The translations under genes were made by a program, and so were the position numbers. A DNA stretch of 64,000 nucleotides from Rhizoclosmatium globosum (lineage: Eukaryota; Chytridiomycota; Chytridiomycetes; Chytridiales; Chytriomycetaceae): the NCBI GenBank assembly GCA_002104985.1, contig MCGO01000008.1:724204-788203 (forward strand), in the 5' to 3' direction. Below are positions 19,898 through 32,334 of this stretch, piece by piece (positions within the stretch are counted from its first letter, which is position 1; the number at the start of each line of letters is the position of its first letter). Below the pieces are notes generated by a model. It was not told the DNA's origin, did not search any database, and saw nothing but the letters and a program-made list of their open reading frames with translations.

Positions 19898-22800
19898 CTA
19901 AACGTTGAACAAAACGCAAAGGGACGCCAAAAAGTAAACAGCAACAGACACGCTTCTTTCGGCTCCAGACTGCAAAATACCTTTGTCGTTGGTTGCAGTC
20001 ACTGGAGCATTTGCAGCTGGACCGGCTGTGCCCGACTTCTGAGTAGTAGCAACACCCGCACCTGCAGAGGATCCAGCTGGAACGGGAGCCACGTATCCTG
20101 ATGGTACTGGTGGAGGTGGAATGTATGCTCCGGCTGGAGTCATTGGGGCTGGAGCAATGTTCGATTGAATGGGTACGTTTCCGCCTGGAGCTGGAGCGAC
20201 ATATGAGAGTGGGGGTTGTGGAGGAACATAGCCTCCAGATGGTACTGTAACAGGAGCAACGTACGAAGCTGGAGGCTGTGGTGGAACGTATCCTCCATTG
20301 TTGGCTCCCGTGCTTGGCTTTCCAGTTCCTGGGAGATTGATGATGGGGAGGGTTCCGACCGCGTCTGTGGTACTTGTAGTGCCAGGGACAGGTGGAGCAG
20401 TAGTTGCAGACGGTTTTCCGGTACCTGGGAGGTTGATGATGGGGAGAGTACCGGTCAAAATTGTAGACGCTCCTGATGATGGAAGGACAGTTGCAGCAGT
20501 GCTCGAAGGTCTGCCAGTGCCTGGGAGGTTGATGATGGGGAGAGTTCCACTAATATAGGGTTTAGATCAGGGATCCAATAAAGAAACACAATATCTTACC
20601 TTGGCGGAAGCGTGGTTGTTGTTGTAGTGGTTGCGGTCGTCGCGGTCGAAGAGGTAGTTGTAGTTTCTGTAGTCGCAGTCGTTGCGGTGGTCGTTGAAGA
20701 AGTTGTCGACGAAGTAGTTTGAGTGGAAACAGTGGTAGCACTTGTTGTCGTAGTTTCAGATGTTGTGCTTGAAGTCGTTGCGGTTGTGGCACTCGTTGTA
20801 CTGGTGGTTGACTCAGTTGTGGTTGTTCCGGTTTCTGTTGAAGTAGTTGTACTATGGGTAGCCGTAGTTTCGGAAGTAGTGGTCGTGGTCTCCGAAGTGG
20901 TGGAAGATGTAGTGGCTGTGGTTTCGCTCGTTGTACTTGTCGAAGTTTCGGTGGTTGAAGTGGATGTCGTCGCCGTTGTTTCACTCGTCGACGTGGTTGC
21001 TGTCGTCTCACTAGTAGTGCTAGTTGTTGTTTCCGAGGTGGTAGATGACGTTGTAGCTGTCGTTTCACTGGTTGTGCTCGTGGAAGTTTCGGTAGTAGAG
21101 GAAGTTGTAGCAGTTGTCTCACTAGTTGTGCTAGTTGAAGTTTCAGTCGTGGATGTAGTTGTTTCAGTTGTCGCACTTGTAGTACTGGTCGAAGTCTCCG
21201 ACGTCGTTGAGCTGGTGGTAGCCGTAGTTTGACTAGTTGTACTAGTCGTTGTTTCCGTCGTTGAAGTCGAGGTTGTTGCAGTGGTCTCACTTGTAGTACT
21301 AGTTGACGTTTCAGTGGTTGATGTTGAAGTCGTCGCAGTTGTAGCACTTGTGGTTGTTGACGAGGTTTCCGTTGTAGTAGATGATGTTGTTGCGGTGGTT
21401 TCGGTTGTTGAAGTTGTGGTTGCCGTAGTTTCGCTTGACGTAGTCTCTGTCGTAGCGCTAGTTGTGCTCGTTGAAGTTTCGGTTGTTGTTGATGAAGTAG
21501 TACCGGTTTCAGTTGAAGTAGTTGTACTGTGAGTAGCTGTAGTTTCAGATGTGCTGGTTGTAGTTTCTGAAGTTGTGCTTGTCGAAGTTTCTGTCGTAGA
21601 AGTTGAAGTAGTTGCTGTTGTTTCGCTTGTCGTACTTGTGGAAGTTTCTGTGGTTGACGAGGAAGAGGTTGAAGTGGTTTCACTTGTGGTTGTAGAAGTT
21701 TCCGTTGTTGTAGATGATGTAGTTGCCGTAGTTTCGCTCGTGGTGCTGGTAGTAGACGTTGACGAAGTTGTCTCAGTAGTGGAGCTGGTTGATGTTGCCG
21801 TAGTAGATGTTGAGGTAGTCTCAGTTGTGAGACTGGTTGTGGATGTAGTTGGAGGAACACTTGAAAACGACAGGACAGTTGCAGTGGAAACCTGCATCGC
21901 AACTGTTTAATACTGAGATAAAGCAGAAGATATTACTTACGCGTGGAGAACAAGAGTAATCATAAATGTAAGCGAGACCTCCAGTGGCTTGATTTCCAGA
22001 ATATGTGAGCTTGTCGATGTTTACCGTGTTCGAGTTACTTGTTGAAGTGCTGACAGTGATAGCTCCAACACTGGCACAAACCAAATCTTTCGTTCCGTTG
22101 ACTCCCAAAGACGCAGCAGTGATAATCTCTTGAGCACTGGAAGGAACACAAGTGTATACTACTTGGTTGATAACATTCTTGCCGTTGGAGTCTTGAACAA
22201 CAACGACCTGAACATTCAACTCAGGAGAATCGATAACAGTGACAATACCAGTAGATGGTATGCTCAAAGTTGGGCCGACAAATGGTGTGACAACTCCGTC
22301 CTTGATGCTGCTGACGCTAGTTTGAACATCACAAACGTGGTTGGTTGACGTCGACACTGGGCTGGAAGCAGTTCGTGTCATTTGCTGAACGCCAGTGACA
22401 GTGGAAGACTAAATGCCAAAGTTAATATTGTTTAACATAATTTCAACGCGATACTCACGCGTGGAGAACAAGAGTAGTCATAGATGTAGGCAAGGCCGCC
22501 AATTGCTTGGGTTCCAGTGTAAGTAAGCTTGTCGATATTGACGGTGGTTGGATTCGTCGACGAAACACTGACAGTGATTGCACCAACACTCGCACAAACC
22601 AAATCCTTGGAACCATTAGCTCCCAAAGATGCAGCGGTGATAATCTCCTGTGCACCACTTGAAATACAAGTGTAAACAACCTGGCTGACGACATTGTTGT
22701 TTGAGGAATCTTGAACAACGACAACTTGGACCTTCAACTCGGCAGAGTCGACGACGGTGACAGTTCCAGTTGTTGGCAAGTTCAAAGTAGGGCCTACGAA

Positions 22801-25800
22801 TGGAGTCACGACTCCATCCTTAATGCTGCTGACACCAGTCTGGACATCACAGACATGATTAGTCGATGTCGAAACTGGGCTGGAGGCAGTAAGCGTGGCC
22901 GCGGTTACGGTGGATGTCTATTTCAGAAAATTAGTTAAGATAGAATCAGTCAAGACAATCGCTTACGCGTGGCGAGCAAGAGTAGTCGTAAATGTAAGCG
23001 AGACCTCCAGTGGCTTGATTTCCAGAATATGTGAGCTTGTCGATGTTTACCGTGTTCGAGTTACTTGTTGAAGTGCTGACAGTGACAGCTCCAACACTGG
23101 CACAAACCAAATCTTTCGTTCCGTTGACTCCCAAAGACGCAGCAGTGATAATCTCTTGAGCACTGGAAGGAACACAAGTGTATACTACTTGGTTGATAAC
23201 ATTCTTGCCGTTGGAGTCTTGAACAACAACGACCTGAACATTCAACTCAGGAGAATCGATAACAGTGACAATACCAGTAGATGGTATGCTCAAAGTTGGG
23301 CCGACAAATGGAGTGACAACTCCGTCCTTGATGCTGCTGACGCTAGTTTGAACATCACAAACGTGGTTGGTTGACGTCGACACTGGGCTGGAAGCAGTTC
23401 GTGTCATTTGCTGAACGCCAGTGACAGTGGAAGACTAAATGCCAAAGTTAATATTGTTTAACATAATTTCAACGCGATACTCACGCGTGGAGAACAAGAG
23501 TAGTCATAGATGTAGGCAAGGCCGCCAATTGCTTGGGTTCCAGTGTAAGTAAGCTTGTCGATATTGACGGTGGTTGGATTCGTCGACGAAACACTGACAG
23601 TGATTGCACCAACACTCGCACAAACCAAATCCTTGGAACCATTAGCTCCCAAAGATGCAGCGGTGATAATCTCCTGTGCACCACTTGAAATACAAGTGTA
23701 AACAACCTGGCTGACGACATTGTTGTTTGAGGAATCTTGAACAACGACAACTTGGACCTTCAACTCGGCAGAGTCGACGACGGTGACAGTTCCAGTTGTT
23801 GGCAAGTTCAAAGTAGGGCCTACGAATGGAGTCACGACTCCATCCTTAATGCTGCTGACACCAGTTTGGACATCACAGACATGGCTGGATGTAGTTGGCA
23901 CGGCGCTGGAGACGGTTGAGGTTTGAGCATCGGTGGTGGTTGTAGTAGTCGTGGAGGTTGATGTCGATGTCGATGTTGCAGAAGTTGAAGTCGTTGAAGT
24001 CTCAGAGGTAGATGTTGTTGAAGTTTCGGTGGTTGTTGTCGCGCTTGTTGTGCTCGTCGAAGTTGTCTCGGTGGTACTCGAAGTTGAGGAAGATGAAGTT
24101 GTTTCGCTCGTGGTGCTAGTCGAGGACGTCGAAGATGTTGCACTGGTTGTGGTTGTTTCGGACGTTGTCGATGAGGATGTTGTCGCGCTTGTCGTGGACG
24201 TGGAAGTCTGTGTGGTCGAAGTAGTTGTTTCTGTCGTTGACGATGTTGTCGTGTCAGTGGTTGACGAAGTGGTCGCGGTTGTGGATGAAGTTGTTGCGGA
24301 TGTTGTTGACGTAGCACTGGTACTTGTTGATGTCGCAGAAGTGGTGGTGCTGACGGTGTCTGTGGAAGTGGAAGTACTCTCAGTGGCTGACGTGGTCGAA
24401 GAGAGCGAAGTGGTTGTTGTTGGAGTGTTTGTTGTTGTCGAAGTCGTTGTCTCTGAGGTCGAGGTTGATGTGCTTGTGGACGTGCTAAACGTGAAGTCAA
24501 GGTTAGAATGGGGAGGATTCAGTTAAAAGAGGGGATTACTTTGTCGATGTCGTCGAAGTTTGAGTTGTGCTGGTCGACGTTTCGGATGTAGAGCTTGTTG
24601 TTGTTGCCGTTGTTGCGCTTGTAGTGCTCGTGGTGGTCTGAGTTGATGAAGTAGTCGTGGTTTCAGTGGTGGCGCTTGTCGTACTCGTTGACGTGTTGGT
24701 GGTAGTTGACGATGTAGTCGCACTTGTTGTTGAAGACGTTGTGGCACTTGTTGTGGACGAAGTAGTGGCGCTGGTTGTGCTGGTTGTCGTTTGAGAAGTT
24801 GTGGAGGACGTGGTCGCGCTGGTCGTACTTGTTGTAGTTTCAGTCGTCGAAGTTGAAGTCGTCGCGCTTGTGGTACTCGAAGATGTTATCGTAGTAGTCG
24901 ACGAGGTTGTCTCGCTCGTGGTACTGGTCGAAGTCGCAGTGGTCGAAGAAGAAGTGGTCGCGCTGGTCGTGCTGGTCGAGGTGTTAGTTGTTGTAGAGGA
25001 AGTGGTAGCGCTGGTTGTAGAAGAAGTTGTAGCACTTGTGGTGCTTGTACTTGTCTGAGTTGTGCTGGAAGAAGTCGTGGCACTTGTAGTGCTGGAAGTT
25101 GTTGCGCTTGTGGTGCTTGTTGACGTTTGCGTTGTTGAAGTACTTGTTGCAGTTGTGCTGCTGGAAGAAGTGGACGAAGTTGTTGCAGTGCTTGTGCTGG
25201 AAGTAGTGTCGGTGGTGGTATCCGTTGAAGTGGTACTACGCGAGGTTGTCGTTGCCGAAGATGTACTCGACGACGTTCTATTTAAGACGTAATTAGAAAC
25301 AAAGACACTGAAGAGTACAAAGCTTACGAAGAGGATGAAGTTGTTGACGTTTGAGTGGTGGTGCTTGACGAAGTCGCTGTAGTTGACGAAGTGGTGGTTG
25401 CGCTCGTGGTGCTTGTTGATGTTTGAGTCGACGTAGATGACGTTGTGGCGCTTGTTGTGGATGACGTCGTAGCACTCGTCGTCGAAGAAGTTGTAGCACT
25501 AGTCGTACTGGACGAGGTTTTTGTTGTGGTACTAGAAGTTGTAGCGCTGGTGGTGCTAGTCGAAGTGGCAGTGGTTGAAGTGGATGTCGTAGCGCTGGTC
25601 GTACTAGACGAGGTTTTCGTCGTAGTGCTTGAAGTAGTTGCACTGGTGGTAGATGTGGAGGTCTGAGTAGTCGATGACGTGGTTGTGGCGCTCGTGGTAC
25701 TCGAGGTTGTTTGAGTTGTGCTCGACGTCGTCGTAGCGCTTGTAGTGCTAGACGAAGTTTTCGTTGTTGTCGATGAGGTTGTGGCAGTCGTAGAGCTGGT

Positions 25801-27980
25801 GGTACTGGTTGACGTCTGCGTTGTTGTCGAAGAAGTAGTCGCGCTTGTGGTGCTTGAAGAAGTTTTCGTTGTTGTTGAAGAGGTAGTCGCACTTGTGGTG
25901 CTGGTCGAAGTCGCAGTGGTTGAAGATGTAGTGGTCGCGGATGTTGTGCTGGTTGACGTAGACGTTGATGTGGCTGTAGTTGATGTCGTGCTTGTCGACG
26001 TGGATTTAGTTGACGTCGATGACGTCGATGACGTCGTGGCGGTAGTCGATGATGTGCTTGAGGTCGAAGTGCTCAAAGTGATAGTAGTGGTACTTGTCGA
26101 ATGCGTTACCGATGTAGTTGAAGTCGAGGTAGAGCTTGTAGTTGTCGCACTGGTTGCACTGGTGGTGCTGGTGGTGCTGGTCGACGACTTAGTTGTAGTT
26201 GTCGCGGTTGTCACACTTGTGGTGCTTGACGTGGTGGCAGTTGTGGCACTAGTGGTGCTGGTTGTGCTGGTTGATGACTTCGTCGTAGTTGTGGCAGTTG
26301 TCGCACTTGTGGTTGAAGTCGAAGTTGAACTAGAAGTGGTAGCAGTAGTGGCGCTCGTTGTACTCGTCGTGCTGGTGGACGACTTCGTTGTAGTTGTTGC
26401 AGTCGTTGCACTGGTGGTACTAGTTGATGACGTTGTGGTTGCCGTCGTCGCGCTTGTGGTACTTGTTGTGCTAGTTGAAGTCTTTGTAGTTGTGGTTGCC
26501 GTCGTCGCACTAGTTGTGCTTGACGTTGTAGTAGTAGCAGTTGTGGCACTTGTCGTGCTCGTCGTACTAGTCGAAGACTTAGTTGTTGTAGTAGCTGTAG
26601 TGGCGCTTGTGGTGCTCGTTGTGCTGGTTGAAGTCTTCGTTGTGGTTGTAGCAGTAGTGGCGCTGGTGGTACTAGTCGTCGAAGTTGACGACGTTGTTTT
26701 GGTACTTGTACTCGAGGTGCTTGAGGTGGTCGTGGTTTTCACACTTGTTGTGCTGGTTGATGACGTTGTGGTTGCCGTGGTCGCACTTGTGGTGCTTGTG
26801 GTGCTAGTACTCGTTCTCGTTGAAGTTGTGCTCGAGGTTGAAGTTCTACTTGTTGTTGAGGTGGATGTGGTGGATGTTGTTGTGGTCTAAATTTTTTTAG
26901 CGATCTTTTGAAGTCAAAACCTCACTTACTGTTGGCGGGCAAGACTGATCACTGTGATAACATAGACCTCCAATACCTTTTGTACCGAAATACATGAGCT
27001 CGACAATATTAATATCCGGCACAGGATCCGTTCCAAATTCAAGTGTCAGTCGACAGATAGTACCCTGACACGTTCCAACATTACAGTTCATAGTCGTTTG
27101 TTGGGAGAGTTGAGTTGATTGCATGTTGAAGTACTGAGTTTGTCCACCACAAGTAAACCAGACCTCGCGAACAATCAGCCAGTCAAACACCGTCGTAGTG
27201 TTGTCCCAAACTACATTCACTTTGACCTGCATTTCGACGGTATTGATGGCGTACGTGATCCCTGGATGATCAAAATCAAAGTTGAGACCATGGAAAGGAG
27301 AAACGTGGGGATCAGCAATCATTGTGCAGGTGAATTGAGTTGGATCACAATATTGCCCTCCTGGAAGGGATGGAGTTGCCGAAGGGGTTACGGGGTTAGG
27401 AGTCTGGGTTTCCAATAATTGATTCGATAAGCCAAGAACAAACACAAAAGTTTTCACTCACAGTGGGGCACGACGGGTCGTTGTCATAACAGAGACCACC
27501 AAGTGCCTTGCTTCCGAAATAAAGGATCTGACTGATGCCAACGTTGGGACGAGGATCCGAGCCAGGACCAACAACCAACTGACAAGTTGTTCCTGCACAA
27601 GATCCCGCATAACAATTCAGGACCGTGTAAGCCTGTCCAGCAACCGAGCTGATGGTAAAAGTTTGTGTTTGAGAGGGATCATTTCCACAGTTGTAAGTGA
27701 CTGTGTCTACGACAAGCCGTAAGTCATTGGCATCATTGGGCATTGGTTGGTAGGACATATGGACAATGACATTCATGTCATCGGCCTGGAGGGCATAGTA
27801 GTTTCCTGGGCCAGGCACCTCAAAGGTAGGATCACCAGTGAGGGGGACAACCCACGGATCCGCCTGGATAAGACAGGCTCGCTGGTATGTTGTGCAGTAT
27901 TGTGCTCGGGGCTGCAGCGATATCCCTCCGATACTCGCCGCGGCCGCAAACGAGGCCAGAATGGCTGACGAGAAGAGCAT
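19898..27980 (-). CDS. Giant GPI-anchored mucin with vWD-like modules
   Basis: Ten exons (27462-27980, 26930-27403, 25328-26886, 24540-25277, 23485-24484, 22967-23434, 22459-22917, 21941-22408, 20600-21891, 19898-20549) sum to 7629 nt, 2542 aa. Signal peptide MLFSSAILASFAAAAS. Two Cys-rich modules (to about 331) carry an IADPHVSPFHGLNFDF motif like the start of a von Willebrand factor D domain and end GGLCYHSDQSCP. A Ser/Thr tract (about 332-1285) follows. Four smaller related modules (about 1290-1896), each ending GGLAYIYDYSCSPR, alternate as B-A-B-A. A second Ser/Thr tract and a Pro-rich stalk with three GTLPIINLPGTG repeats lead to a hydrophobic GPI-type end (VAVYFLASLCVLFNV). The Ser/Thr tracts should be heavily O-mannosylated. 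An adhesin or extracellular-coat role is inference; vWD homology is from motif pattern only. Confidence 0.9.
21941..22857 (-). repeat. Tandem exon-pair duplication, copy 2 (C-terminal)
   Basis: Nearly identical to 22967-23883, offset exactly 1026 bp, including the intron between the two module exons. Few differences are visible (for example GAITV against GAVTV). It adds one B+A module pair to the mucin. Confidence 0.9.
22967..23883 (-). repeat. Tandem exon-pair duplication, copy 1
   Basis: Partner of 21941-22857. Similarity stops at both ends in or next to splice regions. Duplicated exons are phase 0 at both ends, so the frame is kept. Confidence 0.9.
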
Positions 27981-29339
27981 TGACTTGTGCGTTTTTGGGA
28001 GACACTGTTTTTTCTCGAAGCAGGGTTGCTTTCTTTTTTGGAGGCCCCCCAAGCCCAATTTGGGCTTGTCCATCTTGATGCTCCCTCACAAATCTTCCAC
28101 CATCATGTTAGTAACTATCAGTCTCTACACATGGAGAAAGGAGGTGTTTATTCAGCTGCTCTAGTTGCTTGAATGACTTCAAAGCTTTCCTGGGTGGCTG
28201 GAAGGAGTCAGACACACTTCCGGGAACGCATCTCCAAATCCCATTTGGAAGACCATCACAAACGAACAAACTCTTATCGGAAAGTAGAAGAGAAGTATCG
28301 AAAGAGAAAATCTTGTTAAACGATACTCGTTGTGTTCCTAGATATATGTATTGATACAAAAGTACTGCGATATTAGGAGGAACGCGTAAGCTCGATGGGA
28401 CCAAGCGATGCAAAAGCCCTAGAGTCAAAGCATTCCGCTTCTCACTCTTACAGTGCCTCCAAGCATCAAAGCGGGAGACAATTAAGAGTTCATAACAGCA
28501 TTCAAAAGCATTCAAAATTACGCGAGCCCTCTCACATGCAGAACAGCAAAGCAAGATCAAATCAAGAGGGAGACAATTTACATAGTTGAACACATGTGTT
28601 TTTTATTTCATTTGAGCTTTGAATGTTGAGAGTGTTCTTGTCAAGTTGACAAGAAGGAGAAGTGAGTGTCTTTTCATTTGTCAGGTGTTCTCATCTCATC
28701 ACTCCAAAACGGTGATTGTCCCTTTAAGCAATGTGCTTTCACCTTACTCAAAGTAACGCTATACTATATTAACACAAAGTTAAAAGTCGAGAAAGATCTG
28801 GGTCAAGGTACAACAGCTGTGTCTGACCTGCTCGCGACTGGAGGCTTGCAGAGTAAGACACAGAAAAGCGGCCGACACGTCAGCCACAAGAAGCAGAAGT
28901 TATATCTTCCTGACAGGTTGCTTGCATCACCTCTTGTCTTTTCCAACTTGTCGGAGGCTGGGTGCTGCAACTTAACCCTTATTTTCCAAACCATGCACAC
29001 CCAATCAATTATTTAAGGGGAATATCACTTCACTCTTATTTAGTCAATTTAGTCAAATTGATACAAAAGCTTCTCCCATTTTCTGTTGCGACAACACTCC
29101 TTTTTTTCTTCTTTCCTGGGTATGAAATTTTTCGGTAGATCAAACTTGGCATGCCCTGCCTGTTTCAAAATCTCATCTTACAACTTTCTATTCTAAAATA
29201 TACCATGACTGAATCAATAAAAGGAGAAAGAATAGGAAAGTAAAAAACAGACAAAAATAAAACAACTTATGAGGCCAGCCTTCAAACTCTCTCGTTTCTC
29301 CAAATCATAGATAAAAACCGACAACCTCCAACTCATCCC
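27981..29339. other. Long intergenic region, no gene supported
   Basis: Upstream region of the mucin gene and 3' flank of the P-loop ATPase gene, which reads the same way. Two frames of 161 codons (minus, 28108-28593, GTG start) and 116 codons (plus, 28666-29016) are open, but show no domain, signal or coding composition that I can support. At 1.36 kb this is the longest apparently gene-free stretch here and may hold the regulatory sequences of the mucin. Confidence 0.5.
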
Positions 29340-31992
29340 TCAGAACCACCACCAACTCGACTTCTTTGCATTCGCATTGTACAAAATCGGTGGCAAGTGA
29401 CGGTATCGTCTATATCCATTCCTCACCAAATCACTCACAAACAATCCATTGGTTCCCAATACCTCCTTCTCCCTCAAAACCCGCATCGCCTGATCCAACC
29501 CAGCCCGTCTCGCATCCTCCCACACTTTACTCGTCCCATTCGCACCTCCACCCCCAGCAAGCGCATCGTGGAAATTGAAACCGTTCTCACGCACAGATCC
29601 TTCTTGGTTGATTTTCTTGTCTTTCAAGTTCAGGGTTGAGAGGCGGTCGAGGAACGGGAGGAGTGCGTTCATCTTCTTGGGACCAATGAGTTCACTGACT
29701 GCGCTGATTTCGTGGGCGATTGTGTCTTGGGCGGTGGAGACTTCGCGTTCGAGGACTTGGGAGAGGTACGAGTGGAGGGTTTGGTCCGGGGTTGTGGATT
29801 TGCTTTCCTTTTTGGCGAGTTCTTCGGTTACGCGGAGGAGGTCAAAGATTTTTGTGCCGACTGTTGCTTTTATGGCGCCGATATCGTAGAGGAGGTTGTC
29901 GGAGAGGGGGGTTGGGGGGACGCCGTTTTGGGTTAGGCCGAGACGGTCTTTGAGGAAGCGGGTTGCGGACTCGTCGCAGAGGTCGCCGACGTGGAAGACT
30001 TGGGCAGTGGAGACTACGTCTGGACGGACAATTTTCTCGGTGACAAGGGTTTCAAGGAGGGTTTCGGAGCAAGTGAAGACGACGAGGGCAGTGTCTTCGC
30101 GGGCTATAGAGTGAGGAAGTTAGTTGATTGTTTGGCGAATTTGAGGAGAAGAAAGAAGTAGGAAAACGGGTTTGTGAACTTTGGTTTGTAAACTTTGGCT
30201 TGCAAGCCTGCCAAAACATTGTAATGTTTTTGGCAGACTATGTACACGCAAGCCACAAGCATTCAATATTCCGCAGTTGACTGACATTTCTCTCCATTAC
30301 ATAGAAGGAAATGCTAATTTGGTTGCGGGAATTTCCGTTGGTAGAACATAGAAGGATAGGAAGTGGTTGAAGAAGCGAGATGAAGAAGGTGATGTATGAA
30401 GGAGGTGATGAAGGAGTGGATGAGGAGGAGAAAAATGGGGTCCTGCCAAGAAACCCAAAGAAAAACATAAAAGTGATAGACCATAAAAGGAGCAAAGGAA
30501 AAAAGACCTACCCCACTTGTTGGCAGCATTAAACAACATGCGTACAGACTTTGAAATCTCCTTATCCGTCAAATCCAAGGAATCCATATCATCAAACACA
30601 ATAACCGGTCTCTTCCCTTCCTTCCCCGTAGCCCCATCAAACTTCAAATTCCAACACGCCTCCTCAAACTCATCCAACAAAAACGACAGCTTGTCGTGCT
30701 GCGACAGGTACACCGGTGCTGTCTGCTTAAAAAAGTACCCTTGAAGAAGCCGTTCGGTCCAGTCATCGAAATCGTACCCGATCTCTTCGGAGAGTTCGTC
30801 GACGATTGACTTTGAGGAGGATGTGAGGCCGAAGGAGAGGAATGCGTAGTAGGGCTGTTCGCGGGCGAGGGTGCGGATGAGGCGGGACTTTCCGGAGCCG
30901 GCGGGACCGGTTACGATTCCGTAGCGCAGGATTGGGGGTTGGAAGAGCATTTTGCGGGCGTCTTCTGCTACTTCGTCGTGGTATACCTGAGGGGTTTTTG
31001 TGGGAAAGGGAGGGATTAGATTGAATTGTTAGTTTTGGTGGCATGTGGGATAGATAGATAGACGAATGTGATTTGGATGAGGAGGTGAGTGCCAAGAAAA
31101 GTGTGTGGACAGTGATTGTGGAGTGGTGAAGGATCTCTGCCTCAAGTCCGCCACAATCCATCAATTGCATACTGATTCCGTTGTTCTCGTTGATAAACGA
31201 TAGCGTGAGATCCGACTCTCTTTGTTTGTCGATAGGTGGATCAGAGTTCAGACGGACTTGCATCAAACACTGAATCTTCACTCAGACACATCTCGACCTT
31301 CTCTTCAACTGTAACAATTATGATCAGAACAAGAAAGAGAACATACCTGATCAGCAAACATGAGCGACTGCTTGAATGATCCAGAGTTTGAGTTTGCATC
31401 ACCAAAAACTGACGTCAAGTCCCCGCTGGCATAGTCACGATCGGAAGCCATGAACTCAAGCATACTGTCATGTCTACGCTGTGTCAGGTTCTGCTTGTAC
31501 TCTTCAACCTTTGCAGCCAACTCCTTGGGGAAGACAAGGGCGTATGCAAAGCCTGCAGCCGTGGCAATAAGGATAGCCTATGGATGAGGTATTGTATAGT
31601 TGAGTGTTTACCAGAAGACAGAGCAAGCAAAGCACCTGAGACATGAGGGTCAGGATGTCGGCGGCAGTCGTCTTTGGCGGCGGGTTGTTGTTGTGTCTGT
31701 TGCGTCTTCCTGCGTGGACTTCTTCGGCCGTCTGGGCAGCATTCTTGAGTGGCGTCTTTACGCCCGTGACGGCCTTTTGAGCGACGAGGATGCGCTGGAC
31801 AGTCTTGTTGAGGCCGTTGTTTGTCTGGATCGAGTTGGAGAAGTGCGCTGGTTTCTGGGTTCGCGCGAGGGACTGCGAGATACTTGTGTTGTAGTTGATT
31901 CCATTTGTTGTTGTTGTTGCTGTTTGGAACACATTCGAAGAGGCTTTGGTTCGGGAAAGGACTGCCCTGGAAGTGGTCGCAAATCGAAGCAT
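29340..31992 (-). CDS. Mitochondrial membrane-anchored P-loop ATPase
   Basis: Four exons (31636-31992, 31347-31577, 30512-30986, 29340-30103) sum to 1827 nt, 608 aa. MLRFATTSRAVLSRTKASS is a classic matrix presequence, and AILIATAAGFAYALVF (about residue 120) is one transmembrane helix. The ATPase domain shows Walker A GPAGSGKS, sensor-like ISKSVRMLFNAANKW and Walker B VIVFDDMD. The C-terminal half is helical and ends SSWWWF. It resembles the archaeal/fungal ATPase group with Orc1-like or STAND-type folds, but I do not recognise an exact family. Introns 2 (30987-31346, 360 nt) and 3 (30104-30511, 408 nt) are much longer than the local norm. Intron 3 carries the dispersed repeat at 30263-30329. 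Confidence 0.78.
30263..30329 (-). repeat. Dispersed intronic repeat, copy 1
   Basis: About 67 bp in intron 3 of the P-loop ATPase gene. It matches 46045-46111 over its whole length apart from a few substitutions and a short indel. Shared blocks include GCAGTTGACTGACATTT and AATGCTAATTTGGTTGCGG. Both copies have the same orientation relative to their host gene. Confidence 0.85.
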
Positions 31993-32334
31993 CGTTTTGT
32001 GATGTTCTGTTTCAGTGTTCGCCAAATTGGAAAAGAGAGATCAAAAGAAGGATCACTCGCTCAGCCACAACATTAACTGTCTTTTTAATCCATTTGAGTC
32101 TTGAATTTTGTTTTCCCAGTATCGCATGTAATTCAACAGACAACAATTTGGCAGGCATCGACTGAGAGTGGGATGGTGTCAGCCACATATTCCTCTTCAT
32201 AAACACAACACTTCAGAACAGCAAACTGTTTCTGCATTTCACTGTCCGGAGGAACAAGTAGATTCAAAAAGAAAGGAAAGCACGAGCGAGTCCGAACTCT
32301 GAAACAACAACTTTGCAACAAAAACCCAACCAAA
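31993..32334. promoter_or_regulatory. Divergent upstream region
   Basis: 342 bp between the starts of the P-loop ATPase gene (minus) and the disordered protein at 32335 (plus). It should hold both promoters. No specific element recognised. Confidence 0.45.

Noticed and set aside
20723..26890. Long plus-strand frames rich in Val, Leu, Glu and Asp opposite the mucin gene
   Set aside because: They are the antisense reading of Ser/Thr codons (ACN/TCN gives stop-free Val/Asp/Glu codons). The minus-strand exon model is in frame throughout with signal peptide and GPI tail.
28108..29016. Two open frames (161 and 116 codons) upstream of the mucin gene
   Set aside because: The first starts only at GTG. 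Neither shows a domain, a signal or convincing coding composition.
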